A stretch of 63,851 nt of DNA. Origin: a virus. Made by a program: the position numbers and the translations under genes. Each line of letters opens with the position of its first letter. Positions within the stretch are counted from its first letter, which is position 1. Of this stretch, positions 30,475 to 38,882 are shown piece by piece. The notes below the pieces were generated by a model. It ran no database searches and was not told the origin of the DNA. It saw only the letters and a list, made by a program, of their open reading frames with translations. Location: IMG/VR virus record IMGVR_UViG_3300030419_006697, positions 1-63,851 of that record. The stretch is one strand, 5' to 3'.

Positions 30475-31677
30475 ATGGCTTTCTTTAAATTTGGCCCAAA
30501 AGACATATTAAGGAATAGGATTAAAACTCATCCGAAGAGTGCTTTTTTTGTCAATGATGGGAAAATCTATTACAACAATCGAAATGATATTTCCGGCGCT
30601 TATGTTGAAAATGCTGGACACATTCCATCAGGCTTTATAAGTCTTTATGAAATGAATATTGATAGAGACTTTTCTAAACATACATATGATCCTGATACTG
30701 ACACCGGTGTAAAAGCAAAGATATTTCCGTTCATCACCAAAGACTCTTCTTTAAATTCTTTTGGAACTGTTTCGACCAACGATTTTAATCAATTTCAATA
30801 CGGGGATATTATTACCGGCAGCTATCCTTTGTCTTCTTCGATAATTCGTTCTGCTTCTGCAGAAAATGAGCCTCGACCGGAGATTAATGCTCTTCAAAAT
30901 ACTTTAAATTTCTATACACCATTGAGCCCTAATTATGCCTATTCTTCTTCTTTGGTGGGAGATAAATCAACGCAGGCACTTACTCTAATAAGCATACCAA
31001 GTATTTTTTATGATTCATCGATAAAAAAGAATTCAATAAAATTAAATTTCTATATATCTGGGACTTTAGTTGCTGCTTGCGAAGATATATATAGAAACGG
31101 AGAATTAATACAAACTAGTGGAACCGCCTTTGCACAAGCAAACGGAACTGGTTCAATCGCCGGCCTGGCATTGTATAATGAGGGTTTTATAATTCTTACT
31201 GGTAGTTGGGATTTAACAGAAGATTCGTATCAATTTGGAAGTGCCGGCGCAACTCAAGGCACGTGGCTTGATTTTGCGGTTGGAGCTAATGATGGCGCCA
31301 CGCCGATAACCCCATCAGCCAGTTTTTCTTTAGAATTTGAGGGCACAAATTATATTAATGTTATCTCAATGCTGGCAGATGCGCCGCTCGGAGACCTTAA
31401 TTTTTCCCCTAATCCAACATTTGCAGAATATCAGGAAACCTCTTCAACGCCTTTTTCCTCTTCTTTTGGCTATTTTGAAAACAACAAGGTACAGTTGAAA
31501 AACTGTATAAGCTCCTCTTTTTATGATTATAATGCAAAATTTAAACGACAAACATTTATTAGCAAAATAGGAATATACGACGAGAATAAAAATCTTATTG
31601 CTGTTGCAAATCTTTCTAAACCAATTAAAAAATTAGAAGATATAGATTATACTTTCAAACTCAAGCTTGACATTTAA
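30475..31677 (+). CDS. Virion structural protein, C-terminal paralogue of the 29409 protein
   Basis: A 400-aa beta-rich protein beginning MAFFKFGPKDILRNRIKTHP. The N-terminal ~60 residues (VNDGKIYYNNRND, HIPSGFISLYEMNIDR) differ from the 29409 product, but the end (ISKIGIYDENKNLIAVANLSKPIKK then FKLKLDI) is clearly related to it, indicating a duplicated C-terminal domain. The start lies one base after the previous stop. It is the last gene of the tail block; its stop codon overlaps the SD of the resolvase gene. Confidence 0.5.
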   Translation: MAFFKFGPKDILRNRIKTHPKSAFFVNDGKIYYNNRNDISGAYVENAGHIPSGFISLYEMNIDRDFSKHTYDPDTDTGVKAKIFPFITKDSSLNSFGTVSTNDFNQFQYGDIITGSYPLSSSIIRSASAENEPRPEINALQNTLNFYTPLSPNYAYSSSLVGDKSTQALTLISIPSIFYDSSIKKNSIKLNFYISGTLVAACEDIYRNGELIQTSGTAFAQANGTGSIAGLALYNEGFIILTGSWDLTEDSYQFGSAGATQGTWLDFAVGANDGATPITPSASFSLEFEGTNYINVISMLADAPLGDLNFSPNPTFAEYQETSSTPFSSSFGYFENNKVQLKNCISSSFYDYNAKFKRQTFISKIGIYDENKNLIAVANLSKPIKKLEDIDYTFKLKLDI

Positions 31678-31690
31678 GGAAAATAAGAAT

Positions 31691-32203
31691 ATGATATTGG
31701 GACTCGACATAAGCACCAGTATGACTGGGTTTTGTATTTTAGATTCACAAACAGAAATAATTCGTTCTGACGTTTGGGATATGCGAAATAAAAAGTATTT
31801 TCCCGATATTTTCTGCAAAGCAGAAAAGATTAAAAATGACTTATTAAGCATAAAAGCACAGTATCCAATAGACAAAGTGTTTATTGAAAAGCCATTTATG
31901 TTTTTTGGATCTGGAGGTTCGACAGCCAAAACAATGGCAGCTCTTCAAAGATTTAATGGAATTATTTCTTGGATTTGTTACGATACATTTGGTCAACCAC
32001 CAATCTATTTCACGGCTCAACAAGCTAGAAAGCTTAATGAAATCAAGCTTGTAAAGGGTTCTAACACAAAGAAAGAAATTTTAAAATGGGTTCTTGACAA
32101 ATACCCTAGCTTTAGTATAGAATACACTAGTCACGGTAATCCAAAACCAAAATATTTTGATATTGCCGATGCCATTGTTATTGCTAATGCTGGGCTAAAA
32201 TGA
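31691..32203 (+). CDS. RuvC-like Holliday junction resolvase
   Basis: A 170-aa RNase H-fold nuclease of the RuvC/poxvirus-A22 type, expected to resolve branched DNA formed by recombination-dependent replication before packaging. Visible acidic active-site set: Asp6 in ILGLDIST, Glu66 in VFIEKPF, Asp157 and Asp160 in FDIADAIVIA. The ATG at 31691 is preferred over the upstream TTG at 31667 because AAGGA (31676-31680) sits 10 bases before it and the conserved first strand starts immediately after. It overlaps the next gene by 4 bases (ATGA). T4 uses the unrelated endonuclease VII (gp49) for this step. Confidence 0.82.
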   Translation: MILGLDISTSMTGFCILDSQTEIIRSDVWDMRNKKYFPDIFCKAEKIKNDLLSIKAQYPIDKVFIEKPFMFFGSGGSTAKTMAALQRFNGIISWICYDTFGQPPIYFTAQQARKLNEIKLVKGSNTKKEILKWVLDKYPSFSIEYTSHGNPKPKYFDIADAIVIANAGLK

Positions 32204-32661
32204 ACTGGATCACTGGATCAAACAAACAAATCACTTTTTACGAAATTCTTCAAAAAATAAAATCACATAATAAATTAAATGGCCATGTCTATGTGGGAAC
32301 TGATTCGCTCGTTCATAAAGACTGTTGTGTGTTTACTACGAGCATTGTACTATTAGGGGCAAAAAACCAACATGGCGGCCTTTATTTTTATACTAGAGAA
32401 AAGTATAATGAACCAACTCGACTTTATAATCGAATATTAAGAGAAGTAGAAAAGACAATTAATCTTGCAATACGCATCACTGAAGTTTGCCCAGATGTCA
32501 ATTTGGAGGTTCATTTGGATATATCTCCTGAAGAGAAAAATGAAAAAACTTCACAATTTGCTCGTTCATTAATGGGCTATGCTGCAGGTTCTGGCTTTAA
32601 ATGTAAAATGAAACCAGAAGCATTCGCGGCTTCGGTTGTGGCTGACAGGCATACTAAATGA
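32200..32661 (+). CDS. YkuK/DUF458-family RNase H-like protein
   Basis: A 153-aa protein matching the YkuK family, predicted RNase H-like nucleases of unproven function. Hallmarks: VYVGTDS with Asp35, a hydrophobic second and third strand (CCVFTTSIVLLG), a YNRILREVEKTINLA helix with Glu, VHLDISP with Asp near residue 108, and a C-terminal AASVVADRHTK with a last Asp. These four acidic positions fit a DEDD-type RNase H site. Stop/start overlaps of 4 bases link it to the resolvase upstream and the primase downstream. Primer removal or R-loop processing is a reasonable inference from the primase neighbour, not a demonstrated activity. Confidence 0.78.
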   Translation: MNWITGSNKQITFYEILQKIKSHNKLNGHVYVGTDSLVHKDCCVFTTSIVLLGAKNQHGGLYFYTREKYNEPTRLYNRILREVEKTINLAIRITEVCPDVNLEVHLDISPEEKNEKTSQFARSLMGYAAGSGFKCKMKPEAFAASVVADRHTK

Positions 32662-33578
32662 TAAAGAGGCAAAACATACTATACAGTATATTTGGAGACT
32701 TTTATAGAGCGAAAGATGAGCTTTTATTTTATTGCCCCTTTTGCAAACATCACAAAAAGAAACTTTCCATTAACTTGGATAAATCAGTATATCGATGTTG
32801 GGTATGTGATACAAAAGGTGGAGTTTCTTATCTTGTTAAACGATTTGGAACTGCTGAAGATAAACATAAATGGGAACTTCTTAATCAAGAGATTGATATG
32901 TCTTCGCTTGAGTCAATGTTTGAGATACAAAAAGAAGAAGAAAAACAAACAGTTAAACTTCCAAAAGAGTATTTTTGTTTAGCTCGCAAAGACTTGCCTT
33001 ATTCGGCTAAAGAGCCTCTTTCGTATCTTATGGCTCGTGGAATTTCTTCTGCTGATATTCTTTATTACAAAATTGGATATTGTGATAGAGGACAATATAG
33101 AAAGCGAATAATCATACCATCCTTTAATCAAGACGGAGATTGTAATTATTTTGTAGCTAGATCATATTGGAAGGATTGGTTAAAATATAAAAATCCACCA
33201 GTATCTAAAAATATCATCTTCAACGATCTTATGATTGACTGGAATAGTCCAATTACATTAGTTGAAGGCGTCTTTGACGCCATAAAAATAAATAACTCTA
33301 TTCCATTGTTGGGATCTACGTTACAAGAAAATACACAGCTCTTTAAAAAGCTAGCTGTAAAACAACCAAAAATATATATTGGCTTAGATAAAGATGCTTT
33401 GCTAAAATCGTTACAAATAATTAATTCTATGTTAGAATATGGCCTAGAAGTATATCGACTGGATACATCAAATATAGAAGATATTGGAGCCATATCTAGA
33501 TCAGAAGCAGAGCGGTTAAAAGAAGATTCATTAGCAATGAACACAGAGAATATATTTAATATTTATTGGAGAAATTAA
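32658..33578 (+). CDS. DNA primase (zinc ribbon plus TOPRIM)
   Basis: A 306-aa DnaG-type primase that would make RNA primers for lagging-strand synthesis. A zinc ribbon near the N-terminus has Cys26-x2-Cys29 and Cys47-x2-Cys50 (CPFC...CWVC). The TOPRIM domain shows the acidic motif VEGVFDAIK and a downstream IGLDKDAL, the Glu and Asp expected to bind metal. No fused helicase is seen, and the length resembles T4 gp61 (342 aa), so it presumably works with a separate helicase outside the window. It overlaps the YkuK-like gene by 4 bases and the nuclease gene by one (TAATG). Confidence 0.85.
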   Translation: MIKRQNILYSIFGDFYRAKDELLFYCPFCKHHKKKLSINLDKSVYRCWVCDTKGGVSYLVKRFGTAEDKHKWELLNQEIDMSSLESMFEIQKEEEKQTVKLPKEYFCLARKDLPYSAKEPLSYLMARGISSADILYYKIGYCDRGQYRKRIIIPSFNQDGDCNYFVARSYWKDWLKYKNPPVSKNIIFNDLMIDWNSPITLVEGVFDAIKINNSIPLLGSTLQENTQLFKKLAVKQPKIYIGLDKDALLKSLQIINSMLEYGLEVYRLDTSNIEDIGAISRSEAERLKEDSLAMNTENIFNIYWRN

Positions 33579-36500
33579 TGACCAGAATCGCACATATTAG
33601 TGACACACATATACGCAACTTACGATATCATAAAGAATATCGACAAGTATTTAAAACACTATTTGAACGACTGCGTGAAGAGAAAATTGACTATATTGTT
33701 CATTGTGGAGATATTGCACACTCAAAAACTCATATATCTCCAGAATTCGTAAAATTGTGTTCTGAATTTTTAATTGGGCTTTCTGCGGTTGCACCAACCT
33801 ATTTAATATTAGGAAACCACGATGGCAACCTTAAGAATAGCAGCCGGGAAGATGCTATATCACCCATTGTAAAAGCTTTAAATTTGCCTAACTTGTTTCT
33901 GCTCAAGAATTCTGGAATAGTGTCCATTGACAAAAAGATTGATCTTAATGTATTTAGCGTGTTTGATGATAGCAATTGGCATGTCCCTGCTAATAGTGAT
34001 TCTATCAATATCGCTTTATATCACGGGTCTATTTCAAACTGCAAGACAGATCTTGGCTGGGTTATGGAAAATGGCGATAACGATATCACTATCTTTGATG
34101 GCCACGATTTCGCGTTTTTGGGAGACATTCACAAAACCAACCAAGTGCTACAAGAGCAAGGCTGGGAAAACGGAATAAGAAAGCCAGTAGTAGTTTATCC
34201 AGGCAGCACTATTCAGCAAAACTTTGGAGAAACCGACGACAAGGGCTTTCTTGTATGGGATATCAAAAGCAAAGATGAATATTCAGTTAAGCATATTGCT
34301 ATACCCAACCCGAAACCATTTGTCACAATTCAACTAACAAAAACAGGACGGATTCCAAAAAACACAAAATGTCCAGAAGGTGCTAGAATTCGTTTAGTTT
34401 CAACAAATAACTTGCCGCTACACGTAATGAAGCGCGCTATTTCTATTGCTGAACATCGCTTCAAACCAGAACGAGTAACGTACCTTAACAGAGCAGCGGG
34501 AGAACGCGGTAATATTGAAGAGGGCACTAATAATCTTGCCATTGACAATCTGCGAGATTCATCAGTACAGAAAACACTTATTGAAGAATATCTGAAAGAC
34601 TACAATCCAACAGAAGAGCAGTTAAGTAAAGTGTTTAAACTAAACAAAAAATACAACACTGTTATTGAAGAAGCCGAAGAAGTTCAACGTAATGTAAATT
34701 GGCATTTGGGGAGCCTTTCGTGGGATAATCTTTTTAACTATGGAGAGGAAAACAGTATTGATTTTGATAAGTTAAACGGCATCGTTGGCATTTTTGGCAA
34801 GAACTATTCAGGCAAATCATCAGTAATAGACAGTTTGCTTTATATTTTATTCAATTCAACAAGTAAAAATGAAAGAAAAAATCTTAACATTATTAATCAA
34901 AATAAACAAGATGCGACCGGGCAAGCTGTTATTACGGTTGGCAATAAAGAGTATACAATTAAAAGAAAAAGTGAAAAGTACATTAAGAAACTTAAAGGTG
35001 AAGAAACATTAGAAGCCAAAACAACTGTTGATTTTTATGTAAAAGATTTAGTAACTGAAGATATCCAGATTTTAAACGGCACGACTCGCAATGAAACAGA
35101 TAAGATAATCCGTAAGCATTTCGGCACATTAGAGGATTTCTTGTTGACCTCTATGTCCTCGCAACTTGGTGCCCTTCAGTTTATCAGCGAAGGCTCAACA
35201 AAGAGAAAAGAGATTTTAGCAAAGTTCCTTGACTTGGAAATATTTGATAAGAAATATAAACTAGCAAAAGAAGACGCTACAGATTTGCGCGGAGCACTAC
35301 GAAGAACAGAAGATATCAATTACGATGATGAAATCTATGAAATAGAAAAACAGTTGATGTTTTCCGAGAACGAAATTAAAGAGCAGAACAATATCTGCGA
35401 ACAGATAAATAAAGATTTAATGAGTTTGCATACCGAGAAGAACGATCTTGAAATAAAGATTGATTCTATTCCAGCAGATATTATTGATATTGATAAAATT
35501 ATGAAAGAACGTTTGCTGGCAGAACGCAACGTTCAGACATATAATCTAAACGCCTCACAATGTCAGGCAATACTTGACAATAATAACCAACTTTTAGACA
35601 AAATAAGCAAGTTTGAGGAAACATTTGATGTAGGCGAGGTTCAAACTCAAAAAGATCAAATAGATCAAAAACTTCTTACAATAAACAAACTTTTAACAGA
35701 ATTGGAAAATGCAGAGAAGTTAAAGAAATTAAACGAAAAGAAAGTTAAACTTCTTGGAGAAGTTCCTTGTGGTGACCAGTTTAAGTCCTGTAAGTTCATC
35801 AAAGACGCTCACTCTTCTAAAGAAACTCTTGTTGACCTCGTTGGCCAAGTGAAAGCAATATCAGAGCAAAAGCAAAGAGAAGAAAGCCTTTTAAATCAAA
35901 CTGATAAAGAGAAGATTAATTCTCATCTTGACAAATATAAGAAGTTGATGGAAAAGAAATCTAACGCTGAAAAGGCAACAATGAAGGCTACTTTGGAAAA
36001 AGGCAAATGGGAGAACTCTATTCTTTTAGCCCAGAATGAAATAACCAGACTTTTGAGAATAGAAGAGGATTACAATAAAAACAAAGACCTTATCGAAAAT
36101 AAAGAATCGTTTACTTTGGAACTATCAAAAGTAACGAATGCTTTATTAAAGAAAGAACAAGAAAAGGCCGACTGCCAAAGAACACTATTAAAGTGCTATA
36201 AAGATAACGGTTCATTGGAACAAAAACTTAAGTCTTTAAAAGAACAAAAGCAAAACCTTATACTACTACAAGAGGAATTTTCAGCCTATGATCTTTTTAT
36301 GCGTTGTATGCATCCAAATGGAATTGCATATGATATCATTAAGAAACAATTACCCATCATCAATGAAGAGATTTCGAAAATTTTAGCTAATGTAGTCGAA
36401 TTTGAGGCTTTTTTCGAAACTGACGATAAGCATTTGAAAATCTTCATTAAGCACCCAAAACACGAACCTCGACCAGTTGAAATGGGTTCAGGGGCAGAAA

Positions 36501-36757
36501 AGACACTGGTAGCAATGGCTATTCGCTTGGCGTTGCTTTCTGTTTCATCTTTGCCGGTTGGTTCAGTCTTTATTTTGGATGAGCCGGGAACTGCTCTTGA
36601 TGCAGAGAATATGGACGGTTTTGTTGACATTTTACATATGATAAAAGAGCGGTTTAAAACAGTTTTGCTTATTTCTCATTTAGATTTTCTTAAAGACTGC
36701 GTAGATCAGGAAATTCCAATTGAAAAGGATAATGGGTTTGCAAAAATAAATATTTAA
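33578..36757 (+). CDS. Fused Mre11-Rad50 (SbcD-SbcC; gp47-gp46) recombination nuclease
   Basis: A 1059-aa single polypeptide joining two proteins that are separate in T4. Residues ~1-330 are the Mre11/SbcD phosphoesterase: ISDTHIR, CGDIAHS, ILGNHDG and a later ALYHGS, metal-binding motifs. From ~390 comes the Rad50/SbcC ATPase: Walker A GKNYSGKSS at ~406, long coiled coils, an apex motif CGDQFKSC near 726, return coil, signature MGSGAEKT near 969, Walker B FILDEPGTALD near 999 and an ISHLD H-loop. The complex resects DNA ends for recombination-dependent replication. ATG 33578 is chosen over TTG 33566 because of SD GGAGA at 33567-33571. The apex has CX6C instead of the usual CxxC zinc hook. 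Confidence 0.9.
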   Translation: MTRIAHISDTHIRNLRYHKEYRQVFKTLFERLREEKIDYIVHCGDIAHSKTHISPEFVKLCSEFLIGLSAVAPTYLILGNHDGNLKNSSREDAISPIVKALNLPNLFLLKNSGIVSIDKKIDLNVFSVFDDSNWHVPANSDSINIALYHGSISNCKTDLGWVMENGDNDITIFDGHDFAFLGDIHKTNQVLQEQGWENGIRKPVVVYPGSTIQQNFGETDDKGFLVWDIKSKDEYSVKHIAIPNPKPFVTIQLTKTGRIPKNTKCPEGARIRLVSTNNLPLHVMKRAISIAEHRFKPERVTYLNRAAGERGNIEEGTNNLAIDNLRDSSVQKTLIEEYLKDYNPTEEQLSKVFKLNKKYNTVIEEAEEVQRNVNWHLGSLSWDNLFNYGEENSIDFDKLNGIVGIFGKNYSGKSSVIDSLLYILFNSTSKNERKNLNIINQNKQDATGQAVITVGNKEYTIKRKSEKYIKKLKGEETLEAKTTVDFYVKDLVTEDIQILNGTTRNETDKIIRKHFGTLEDFLLTSMSSQLGALQFISEGSTKRKEILAKFLDLEIFDKKYKLAKEDATDLRGALRRTEDINYDDEIYEIEKQLMFSENEIKEQNNICEQINKDLMSLHTEKNDLEIKIDSIPADIIDIDKIMKERLLAERNVQTYNLNASQCQAILDNNNQLLDKISKFEETFDVGEVQTQKDQIDQKLLTINKLLTELENAEKLKKLNEKKVKLLGEVPCGDQFKSCKFIKDAHSSKETLVDLVGQVKAISEQKQREESLLNQTDKEKINSHLDKYKKLMEKKSNAEKATMKATLEKGKWENSILLAQNEITRLLRIEEDYNKNKDLIENKESFTLELSKVTNALLKKEQEKADCQRTLLKCYKDNGSLEQKLKSLKEQKQNLILLQEEFSAYDLFMRCMHPNGIAYDIIKKQLPIINEEISKILANVVEFEAFFETDDKHLKIFIKHPKHEPRPVEMGSGAEKTLVAMAIRLALLSVSSLPVGSVFILDEPGTALDAENMDGFVDILHMIKERFKTVLLISHLDFLKDCVDQEIPIEKDNGFAKINI

Positions 36758-36759
36758 AC

Positions 36760-36945
36760 TTTTTAGATGAGCCAGGAACTGCCCTTGACGCAGAGAATAT
36801 GGACGGTTTTATTTCTATTTTAGAACTAATTAAGACATACTTCAAAACGGTCATTTTGATTTCTCATCTTGACCATTTGAAGGATTGTGTCGATTTACAG
36901 GTCGTGATAGACAAAAAGGCTGGATATGCACATATGTGTATATGA
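36760..36945 (+). pseudogene. Relic of a second Rad50/gp46 C-terminus
   Basis: Immediately after the fused nuclease gene, in another frame, 61 codons encode the end of a Rad50-type ATPase again: LDEPGTALDAENMDGF (Walker B and D-loop, identical to the intact copy), then FKTV and LISHLDHLKDCVD (H-loop), ending AGYAHMCI and a TGA at 36943. It lacks Walker A, coiled coil, signature and any start with an SD. Third positions and the last ~20 residues differ from the intact gene, so it looks like the tail of a diverged homologue rather than a fresh tandem copy. Its stop region (TGAGGAG) provides the ribosome binding site for the next gene. Confidence 0.85.
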
Positions 36946-36954
36946 GGAGTGCAA

Positions 36955-37824
36955 GTGGGAATCTACAGAGAAACTGATGACAATTTAATGGTTAGATTTA
37001 AACTCAATGAGTCTTCTGGTACGAGCGCCGCCGATTCATCAGGCAATGGTCGAACTGGAACATTAGCTAATTTTACAAACACTACAACATGTTGGGTCGG
37101 AGGAAGACGAGGCGGGGGCCTGGACTTTGGACAAGGTTCTGACGACACTTGCACTTTTGCTTTTACAGATCCTGGCAATTTTACCACAATGATGGCTTTT
37201 GTTAGATGGGATAGTGATGCCGGTACATCACCGCGTATAATTCATTTAGGAAACAATATGCCTCCTTATCAGCTTATGTATTTTGATGCCACCAATAAGC
37301 AGTTGAGATTTGGTCTTACTTTTGCCGGCGGCGCGCAGTGGTTTAGAACCGCTAGCGATACTGTTGATACGGATAGCGTCTGGAGACATTTAGCGGTAAC
37401 CTATGATGCCTCTGATTACGAAAATAATCCTATTTTTTATATTAATGGAGAGGTTTCTGCAACCTCCCTAATCACAAGAACGAGCGGAGCTAGAACATCG
37501 CTAACAACTAATTTTGGTGCTTTGGGTCAAGTTTACAATGCAACTAATAGAGGATTAGATGGAGTGATATCAGATGCTAGAGTCTATAATCGGATATTGA
37601 CTCAACAAGAAATTTCTAGAGTTGCTAATTTCAGAGAGCCGGAAACATACACACAAAGCAATTTTAGTGATAATTTTGTGATAAATAAAAAGGATCAACT
37701 TTCTAGTCAACAATACACCAGAGATGATGGTACCATCACAGTAGATGAGGTCCCCTTTTCACTAGGAATAAAAGGGCCAATAAACTTAAGAGGTAGAAGA
37801 ACAGCCTATAAGGTAACTAAATAA
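36955..37824 (+). CDS. LamG/concanavalin-fold adhesin or tail fibre protein
   Basis: A 289-aa protein dominated by one LamG_3-like domain (residues ~5-215): MVRFKLNESSGTSAADSSGNG, GRRGGGLDFG, WRHLAVTYDAS, IFYINGEVSA and the closing DGVISDARVYNRILTQQEIS. The last ~65 residues are polar and basic. GTG 36955 is preferred to GTG 36949 because AGGAG (36945-36949) then has a normal 5-base spacer; the earlier GTG overlaps that SD. Such modules bind glycans or act as trimeric fibre caps. It opens the fibre/lysis block and probably belongs to a tail fibre or virion surface. Confidence 0.65.
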   Translation: MGIYRETDDNLMVRFKLNESSGTSAADSSGNGRTGTLANFTNTTTCWVGGRRGGGLDFGQGSDDTCTFAFTDPGNFTTMMAFVRWDSDAGTSPRIIHLGNNMPPYQLMYFDATNKQLRFGLTFAGGAQWFRTASDTVDTDSVWRHLAVTYDASDYENNPIFYINGEVSATSLITRTSGARTSLTTNFGALGQVYNATNRGLDGVISDARVYNRILTQQEISRVANFREPETYTQSNFSDNFVINKKDQLSSQQYTRDDGTITVDEVPFSLGIKGPINLRGRRTAYKVTK

Positions 37825-37835
37825 AGAGGTATAAA

Positions 37836-38027
37836 ATGATGAAACAAATTATAGACAAGGGCTTAAATAAGCTAGTATCTCGTAAGCTTATGGTTTGGGC
37901 AACCGCAACATATTTAATGTTATTCACATCTTCACTTGCAAGTGAAGATTGGGTTGCTGTGTCATTAGCTTATATTGGCATACAAGGCTTGGCCGATATT
38001 GCTTCTCAATGGAGACACGGCAAGTGA
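37836..38027 (+). CDS. Small membrane protein, holin candidate (63 aa)
   Basis: A 63-aa protein with two predicted membrane segments (about residues 18-35 and 38-55) separated by a short acidic turn (SED), a basic N-terminus and a basic C-terminus (QWRHGK). Size and topology fit a class II-type holin, which would permeabilise the inner membrane to trigger lysis. The two downstream genes, overlapping in order, encode membrane proteins with spanin-like layouts, which supports a lysis cassette. SD AAGAGG lies at 37824-37829. There is no sequence motif that proves holin function. Confidence 0.45.
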   Translation: MMKQIIDKGLNKLVSRKLMVWATATYLMLFTSSLASEDWVAVSLAYIGIQGLADIASQWRHGK

Positions 38028-38428
38028 TCACTCTCCTGACTCTAAAAAAAGTCTTAAAAAAAAGCTGGATATGGATAAAACACAACTGGTATGTTCCGGT
38101 AGTCATTGCATATACTCTTGTTCTTTGGCTTTTATTTAGAAAAAAAGACGCTGCTTATAGCGTTTTGGAGGCAAGAAATGATAGTTATAAACGGCAAATG
38201 AAGGCAATTGATGATGTACACAAGGAAGAAATAGATAAAAGAAATAAAATTTTAGAACGATACAATGAGATACTTAAAGAACTGGAAGAAAAATACAAGA
38301 GAGATAGTTTAGAATTGGATGCTAAAAAGACAAAAGAAATAAAAAAGCTGGTTGAAAAGTACGATGAAAGACCAGATGAGTTAGCAAAATTGCTAGCAGA
38401 GAAATATGGATTAGAATATGTTGAATAA
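38024..38428 (+). CDS. TM plus coiled-coil protein, inner-membrane spanin candidate
   Basis: A 134-aa protein from GTG 38024, whose GTGA overlaps the previous stop; SD GGAG at 38011-38014. One N-terminal membrane segment (~22-38, VPVVIAYTLVLWLLF) is followed by ~70 residues of charged heptad-like coiled coil (EARNDSYKRQMKAIDDVHKE, NKILERYNEILKELEEKY) and an acidic C-terminus. This is the layout of i-spanins such as Rz: N-in membrane anchor and long periplasmic helix. ATG 38009 is an alternative start adding five residues. Function inferred from topology and neighbours. Confidence 0.5.
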   Translation: MITLLTLKKVLKKSWIWIKHNWYVPVVIAYTLVLWLLFRKKDAAYSVLEARNDSYKRQMKAIDDVHKEEIDKRNKILERYNEILKELEEKYKRDSLELDAKKTKEIKKLVEKYDERPDELAKLLAEKYGLEYVE

Positions 38429-38882
38429 ATCTATAGCGTTATTGATGTCGTTTTGCTTAATCACGATGCCGCTAGTAGCATATGCGAATGATCCTGTGTT
38501 GCCTCCAAAAGGAAAAATAACTGGATTAAACTATGGACAAAAGGCACCTTATACTGGTGTGCTTCTTAACAGCATTGCGGCTGCAAAGTTATTAACAGAT
38601 AAGCGCTTCTCCGAAGAGCAATGGAAACTGAAATTAGAATTTGAATTAGCAAAAGAATCAGCACGCTTAAACTTAATCATTAACTCTCAAAAGGCTTCAA
38701 TTGAGGCACTAAATAAAAAACACACGACACTAATGAAAATCAAGGATGATGAAATAGAGCGTCTTTCTGAAATAGCTTCTAATAAAAATGATTATTCGGT
38801 CTGGTGGGCCACCGGCGGGGTCATCGTTGGAATCGGCCTCACCATTGCCGTTGTCTATGCTGTACAGGCTGGAACAAAATAA
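38418..38882 (+). CDS. Exported protein with signal peptide and C-terminal TM, spanin/lysis candidate
   Basis: A 154-aa protein overlapping the previous gene by 11 bases. Signal peptide: MLNKSIALLM core, probable cleavage after AYA (residue 23); there is no good lipobox. The mature part has a conserved-looking KAPYTGVLLNSIAAAKLL segment, a helical charged region (LEFELAKESARLNLIINSQ, KKHTTLMKIKDDEIERLSE) and a hydrophobic segment at ~130-150 before a short tail. A secreted helix plus C-terminal membrane anchor resembles unimolecular spanins except for the missing lipobox. Together with the two upstream genes it suggests a lysis module. The role is inferred. Confidence 0.5.
   Translation: MLNKSIALLMSFCLITMPLVAYANDPVLPPKGKITGLNYGQKAPYTGVLLNSIAAAKLLTDKRFSEEQWKLKLEFELAKESARLNLIINSQKASIEALNKKHTTLMKIKDDEIERLSEIASNKNDYSVWWATGGVIVGIGLTIAVVYAVQAGTK

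Noticed and set aside
36949-36954. GTG 36949 as start of the LamG protein
   Set aside because: It overlaps the AGGAG that must serve as SD; GTG 36955 has a normal spacer.
37949-38023. N-terminally extended spanin-like protein
   Set aside because: The extension reads through the upstream membrane protein gene in another frame; GTG 38024 with GGAG upstream gives a normal coupled start.
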